NCBI GenBank assembly: GCA_014763515.1
Contig: JACXVH010000079.1
Location: 1 to 10,658 of the forward strand
Origin: Flavobacteriaceae bacterium
GTDB lineage: Bacteria > Bacteroidota > Bacteroidia > Flavobacteriales > Flavobacteriaceae
DNA: 10,658 nt
Reading direction: 5' to 3'
This document shows, piece by piece, positions 6,964 through 10,658 of the stretch. Within the stretch, counting starts at the first letter, position 1. Every line of letters starts with the position of its first letter. A program made the position numbers and the translations under genes. A model generated the notes under the pieces. That model ran no database searches and was not told where the DNA came from. It saw only the letters and a list, made by a program, of their open reading frames with translations.

Positions 6964-7902
6964 TTACATTGATTTTAGAATTACATCTCCTTTATTTATT
7001 AATTTAAAGGAAATAATGCTAATTACAAATTTAAACAAGACTACTATATTTGAAAAATTAAATACAAATAAGTCGCTCAGTACTTCTTTATACAGACTAT
7101 AAACATTTGCTGTTTTATGCAAAGTTGCATATGTTCTTAATTGCTGTTTTAATAGAAATAATTTTGTTTTATTGCTGACCTTGTGTTTTAAAATTATTTT
7201 GTTTCGCTTTATACTTTCGTTTAAAATGGAAGACACCACTTCCATTGAACTTGATGTTGAAATAGAATTAGGATTTGTTTTATAGTAGTACAAATATTTA
7301 TCTATAATTTTTATAATGGGTTTATTGACCAGAATTCTTATGTGAAAATCTCTATCTTGGCCTTTTAATAAATCTTCATTAAAGGCAACTTTTGTTTTTA
7401 ATAAAAAACTTTTTTTCCATAATGGATCACAAATATACCAAGAGGTTTTTAATGTAATAAAATCTTCCAACACATTTTCTGTAAGTTGCGTTCTGGTTTC
7501 TTTTTTTATTATTTTATTTTCAGTGTTTGTAAATGCTGTTTTTGAAATAACAACATCTATACCCTCAGTAAAAGCCTTCACTTTTTCCAAAATAAAATCT
7601 TCATGAATGGTATCGTCGCTATCAATCCAATTTACAAAATCGCCTTTACTTAGCTCAAAACCATAATTTCGTGCACCGTTACCTCCTTTTTTGTGTTTTT
7701 CGTCTCTTTTTACTAAAACAAATCGTTCCTCGTTTTTTATAAAACGTTGTACCGTTTCAAAACTATTATCGGTAGAACCATCGTCTACGATAATACATTC
7801 CCAATTTTCATACGATTGTACTAACACACTTTGAAGTGTATCCGTTATTAAGGTTTCCCTATTGAATAATGGAATAATAATAGAAACTAAAGGTTTTTTC
7901 AT
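6964..7902 (-). CDS. Glycosyltransferase family 2
   Basis: This 312-residue protein is an inverting GT-A glycosyltransferase of family 2. It begins at once with the family signature VSIIIPLFNRE (6-16), then VDDGSTD (39-45) for nucleotide binding and GARNYG (76-81). WIDSDD (92-97) contains the metal-binding DxD, and GQDRDF (181-186) sits where the catalytic Asp motif of this family is usually found. The last 40 residues are hydrophobic (DLFVFNFSNIVVLFKFVISI region, about 275-300) and may attach it to the membrane. It probably adds one sugar of the repeat unit from a UDP- or similar donor; donor and linkage cannot be read from sequence. The start overlaps the acyltransferase stop by one base, and one base separates its stop from the neuA ATG. 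Length is usual for a single-domain GT2. Confidence 0.92.
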   Translation of the reverse strand: MKKPLVSIIIPLFNRETLITDTLQSVLVQSYENWECIIVDDGSTDNSFETVQRFIKNEERFVLVKRDEKHKKGGNGARNYGFELSKGDFVNWIDSDDTIHEDFILEKVKAFTEGIDVVISKTAFTNTENKIIKKETRTQLTENVLEDFITLKTSWYICDPLWKKSFLLKTKVAFNEDLLKGQDRDFHIRILVNKPIIKIIDKYLYYYKTNPNSISTSSSMEVVSSILNESIKRNKIILKHKVSNKTKLFLLKQQLRTYATLHKTANVYSLYKEVLSDLFVFNFSNIVVLFKFVISIISFKLINKGDVILKSM

Positions 7903-8675
7903 TAAATTATTTTGTCAAAATCTTCTATTTGAATTTCATTTTCAAATAAAAATCTGTTTTTTTTCATTTTGTCATCATTCCAATTCCACCATTCTACTTT
8001 TTGAAACTTTTCAATAATATCATCTGAAAAACGGTAACCAATAACTTTTGCGGGGCTTCCTGCTACTATGCTATAAGCCGGGACATCACTTAACACAACA
8101 CTATTAGCGGCTACAACAGCACCATTATTGATAGTGACTCCTCCTAACACAACACAATGAGTACCAATCCATACATCATTCTTAATTACAATATCGCCTT
8201 TAGAAACCGTTTCATTTTCCCATTTTTCATTAAATAAATTTTGCCCTATAAAATAACTCGTAACTTTTTTTGTATTATGATTAAACGTTTGAAAAGTAGT
8301 ATTCTTTGCAATAGAACAAAACTTACCTATTCTTATAAATTGTTCGTTTGAATTTAAACTAATATTTGGTCCCCAAAGTGAAGAAAAATCATCTATAATG
8401 ACATTCCCTTTTATAGAAACACCATATAGTTTACAATTTTTTGAAATAGTAATAGTTCCTTTTAACGAGCTTTCTTTTAGATTAATTTCTTCATCAATAG
8501 AAATAGTTCCTGATAAAATAGAGTCGATAACCCTACATTTATGACCAATTTTTACCTTTTCATATATTTCAGTGTTTTTTACAATTGATGACTCATTAAT
8601 TGACGCATTTTTAGAAACATAATTCGTTGCCAACAATCTCTTTTTCAGCTTAAATAAAAAATTATTTATCAACAT
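7902..8675 (-). CDS. CatB-like hexapeptide-repeat acyltransferase (probable O-acetyltransferase)
   Basis: This 257-residue protein is a left-handed parallel beta-helix acyltransferase. Irregular hexapeptide repeats run from about residue 28 to 125 and resume after a loop. The conserved C-terminal half has GKFCSIAKNTTF (117-128), a loop with FNHNTKK (131-137), DIVIKNDVWIGTHCVVLGG (161-179) and AYSIVAGSPAKVIGYRF (200-216), the pattern of the xenobiotic/CatB acetyltransferase group. His133 is the likely general base for acetyl-CoA-dependent O-acetylation. In this operon the acceptor is probably a sugar of the surface glycan. Neu5Ac is possible, since some sialate O-acetyltransferases use the same fold, but the sequence does not show the substrate. 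The helix is longer at its N-terminal end than in the short CatB proteins. The ATG lies inside the upstream gene (14-base overlap), and its TAA shares one base with the next ATG (TAATG), suggesting translational coupling. Confidence 0.85.
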   Translation of the reverse strand: MLINNFLFKLKKRLLATNYVSKNASINESSIVKNTEIYEKVKIGHKCRVIDSILSGTISIDEEINLKESSLKGTITISKNCKLYGVSIKGNVIIDDFSSLWGPNISLNSNEQFIRIGKFCSIAKNTTFQTFNHNTKKVTSYFIGQNLFNEKWENETVSKGDIVIKNDVWIGTHCVVLGGVTINNGAVVAANSVVLSDVPAYSIVAGSPAKVIGYRFSDDIIEKFQKVEWWNWNDDKMKKNRFLFENEIQIEDFDKII

Positions 8676-10047
8676 CTTGTATGAATTTGTTTAGAGAGTA
8701 ACAAAACTCCGAATTATTAGGATCAATGAAAAAAGCTGATTGCTCTTTAATTAAATCTGCAAAACAATTTTCTCCTATTTTATTTAAAAGTACTGTTTTT
8801 TTTCCAAAATCTCTAGCCTCTAATGTAGTACCAGAATAATGAGTAAGATGAATTTTTGCATTCGCCATTAATTCTGGTAAAAAATCGTTTGTTGCGTTTT
8901 CTATATTTACTTTTTCCAAAACATTATGTTGTTTTAAGAAATTTACAATTAAATCTTTATCATTTAATTGTCTTGGGTGTAATCTTATAAACCATTTAAA
9001 TTGAGAACTTTTAATACAACTCAATAGATTGTGAGTAAACAATTGCTCTAAAGTGAATGGATGTGGTTGAACACAATACAAAATAAAATCTTTAAAAGGA
9101 TAAACAGTATGCTGTTCTTTAAAATAATTTACCCAAAAATTCCCTACAACTCTAGTAGAATAATTCTTGTTATCTCTAATCCATTTTTGTAAAACATTCT
9201 CACTAAAAGAATCCCAAACCCAAAATATTCGAGGTAAAACATCAAAGCCTTTTATGGGTAAATTTGTCCAACTACCATAAGCTAAATGAACATCAACTTG
9301 CGGGCCGTGTTGATACTCTATTGTTTTTATATTTAATCTATTTGCAGCAGCTGTTAATGCCATTATTTCCTCGCCATAATAGCAAAGAATATAAATTTCT
9401 GAAGGCTTAATTTTGAACAATACCTTCTTATAAAACAAATAGTTAACATAGAAACTATCGTTAAACCAACTTTCAAAATGATGTTTATTGTTAATATCTA
9501 AAAAAGAACTAAAACCATTCGTCTTTAAAAATTCTTCAAACACCTCAAATTTATCTAATTCGATTTTACTTTTCTGCTTTTTAAAAGAATATAAAAAATT
9601 AAAACCTTTCAATGCTTTGCGAGTAAAGAAAATGTTTTGTTTGTTTTTTTGATTTTTGTAAGTGGTAAAACCATATTCTAAATAAGCATAAGAAGTTAGT
9701 TTTTTTTTCTCTATAAAAACATCAAAAAATCTATTAAATCTAGTTTTTTTATAATCTATTCTATGCTCATCTGAACCTACAAAGAGCTTTTTTGCAACTT
9801 TTAATGAAACTAAAAATGATATATAATGTACTACAAAATAGATTTCTTTTAAAAACGACTTAACGGTTTTTTTCTTTTTTTGAGGCGCATTCTTTTGAGG
9901 TTTATTTTCTAAAAAATTAATAAGATAAAAATGCAAACGCAAACGCAATATAGGCCAAACATGAATATTATTAATCTTCCATTCATGCGTAGGAAAAGAT
10001 TGCTCAATTTTGTTAACAAAATCTTTTATATCAACCCTAGTCTGCAT
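8662..10047 (-). CDS. GT-B-like surface polysaccharide transferase; candidate sialyltransferase
   Basis: This 461-residue protein is probably a cytoplasmic glycosyltransferase of the capsule-synthesis type; I cannot assign a named family. The N-terminus has a Trp-containing segment (HEWKINNIHVWPILRLRL, residues 21-38), a Lys-rich stretch (57-61) and a hydrophobic segment (about 68-83) that may bind the membrane. The C-terminal half carries motifs of GT-B enzymes: EYQHG (244-248), RLHPRQ (355-360) and HYSGTTLEA (403-411). A His-Pro motif followed by a Ser/Thr-rich motif is also the pattern used by several bacterial sialyltransferase families for CMP-sugar binding. Together with neuB and neuC in the operon, this makes it a reasonable candidate for sialate transfer, but the same motifs occur in other capsule and CDP-glycerol-type transferases. 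The ATG follows the ABC-ATPase stop by one base, and the gene's end overlaps the next gene by 14 bases. The Lys codons contain A7-G-A7 (9867-9881). Confidence 0.7.
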   Translation of the reverse strand: MQTRVDIKDFVNKIEQSFPTHEWKINNIHVWPILRLRLHFYLINFLENKPQKNAPQKKKKTVKSFLKEIYFVVHYISFLVSLKVAKKLFVGSDEHRIDYKKTRFNRFFDVFIEKKKLTSYAYLEYGFTTYKNQKNKQNIFFTRKALKGFNFLYSFKKQKSKIELDKFEVFEEFLKTNGFSSFLDINNKHHFESWFNDSFYVNYLFYKKVLFKIKPSEIYILCYYGEEIMALTAAANRLNIKTIEYQHGPQVDVHLAYGSWTNLPIKGFDVLPRIFWVWDSFSENVLQKWIRDNKNYSTRVVGNFWVNYFKEQHTVYPFKDFILYCVQPHPFTLEQLFTHNLLSCIKSSQFKWFIRLHPRQLNDKDLIVNFLKQHNVLEKVNIENATNDFLPELMANAKIHLTHYSGTTLEARDFGKKTVLLNKIGENCFADLIKEQSAFFIDPNNSEFCYSLNKFIQDVDK

Positions 10048-10048
10048 T

Positions 10049-10658
10049 TTATCTTAAACTAATTGAAGACTCTTGAATAAAACCTTTAGGTCGATTAAAC
10101 ACTCCTGAATTCCAGTAATCACCTTTAATCACATCAATTGTATAAGCATTTTGCAAATAATCCATTGTTTTATGTGGAGTGTTGAATGACATTTTTTCAC
10201 TAATCATAAAATGTAATGAATATCTACCTTCTCTAAATTGTAACCTTGGAATATCTAAAACTATTTCACCAATATCTTTTAACTCATCAAAAGTAGTACC
10301 TTGTTCATCTGAAGCTATTGTAGTAAATAAATCATCATTTTCATTTGTAAATTGCACAACAATAGTCAATTGTTTTATATCAACAAAACCATTTCTTTTA
10401 TACTTCAAACAAATCTGGTAATTTTCACCAGAATGCATCTCACCAACTTTTATAGAATTAGAATTTAAAATATAAATATCTTCTATCAGTAATTTTTGAT
10501 TTCCTTTTCTGTCTTTTCTGTCTAAAAGCTTCTTTTGACCCTCATCAAATGAATTTTTCAAATAATAATTTACCGAATCATCACTTGAACCCGCATATAC
10601 AATCCTTCCATTTTGTAGAACAATCCCTTGTGTACATAAACTTCTTACTGCAGCCATA
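10049..10658 (-). CDS. Wzt-like polysaccharide ABC transporter ATP-binding protein, C-terminal part (5' end outside window)
   Basis: This is the C-terminal 202 residues of a polysaccharide-export ABC ATPase. The upstream part, with Walker A, signature and Walker B motifs, lies beyond the window. The first visible residues (MAAVRSLC, then GIVLQNGRIVYAG) match the stretch right after the H-loop SHN in Wzt/TagH-type ATPases. The visible ATG is therefore an internal Met, not the start, and the single preceding base (T on the minus strand) is compatible with an Asn codon. From about residue 55 to 195 comes a beta-rich domain ending in KGDYWNSG and NRPKG, as in the Wzt C-terminal carbohydrate-binding domain, which in known Wzt proteins recognises the finished or capped glycan before export. 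The protein acts at the inner face of the inner membrane with a Wzm-like permease that is not in view. The next gene starts one base after its stop. Family assignment is firm; the exact substrate is inferred from the operon. Confidence 0.85.
   Translation of the reverse strand, partial: MAAVRSLCTQGIVLQNGRIVYAGSSDDSVNYYLKNSFDEGQKKLLDRKDRKGNQKLLIEDIYILNSNSIKVGEMHSGENYQICLKYKRNGFVDIKQLTIVVQFTNENDDLFTTIASDEQGTTFDELKDIGEIVLDIPRLQFREGRYSLHFMISEKMSFNTPHKTMDYLQNAYTIDVIKGDYWNSGVFNRPKGFIQESSISLR

Noticed and set aside
9867..9881. A7-G-A7 tract (coding strand) in the 461-residue transferase as a phase-variation switch
   Set aside because: The runs are short and simply encode a Lys stretch in an AT-rich genome. 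Nothing suggests variation without read data.
1..10658. Promoters, terminators, insertion sequences, RNA genes or CRISPR arrays
   Set aside because: No non-coding stretch longer than 8 bases exists between genes, and no terminal inverted repeats, transposase motifs or spaced repeats were seen. AT-rich promoter-like strings inside genes occur by chance at this composition.

Overview
The window is a slice of a surface-polysaccharide biosynthesis operon built around sialic acid (N-acetylneuraminate, Neu5Ac), probably from a member of the Bacteroidota, most likely Flavobacteriia. The DNA is strongly AT-rich, start codons have no recognisable Shine-Dalgarno sequence in front of them, and the mix of families (Wzt-type ABC ATPase, NeuABC, exostosin-like transferase, CatB-like acyltransferase) fits capsule or O-antigen loci of that group. 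The taxonomic call is an inference from composition and gene style. No marker gene is present.

Every supported gene lies on the minus strand, so transcription runs from high to low coordinates. In that order they are: the C-terminal part of a Wzt-like ABC transporter ATPase with its glycan-binding domain (cut by the window edge); a GT-B-like transferase with EYQHG, RLHP and HYSGTT motifs; a CatB-like left-handed beta-helix acyltransferase; a GT2 glycosyltransferase; a broken neuA; neuB; neuC; a NodB-type polysaccharide deacetylase; a GNAT acetyltransferase; a second GT-B-like transferase; and an exostosin-like transferase. The stop codon of that last gene overlaps what looks like the ATG of a further gene beyond position 1.

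The genes abut (gaps of 1 to 8 bases) or overlap (1 to 14 bases). There is no intergenic space for an internal promoter or terminator, so this looks like one translationally coupled transcript with its promoter outside the window. I see no RNA genes, insertion sequences, CRISPR arrays, or genes on the plus strand.

The inferred pathway is as follows. NeuC makes ManNAc from UDP-GlcNAc, NeuB condenses it with phosphoenolpyruvate to Neu5Ac, and NeuA would activate it to CMP-Neu5Ac. The transferases then build a glycan, the acyltransferases and deacetylase modify it, and the ABC transporter exports it. The weak link is neuA. It carries a -1 frame discontinuity and appears to lack about 26 residues next to it, so as written no complete CMP-sialate synthetase is encoded here. 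Other points of interest are an unassigned candidate sialyltransferase, a deacetylase/N-acetyltransferase pair embedded in the sialate operon, a TTG start followed by an A8 tract in neuC, and a 7-bp tandem repeat across the neuA stop codon.
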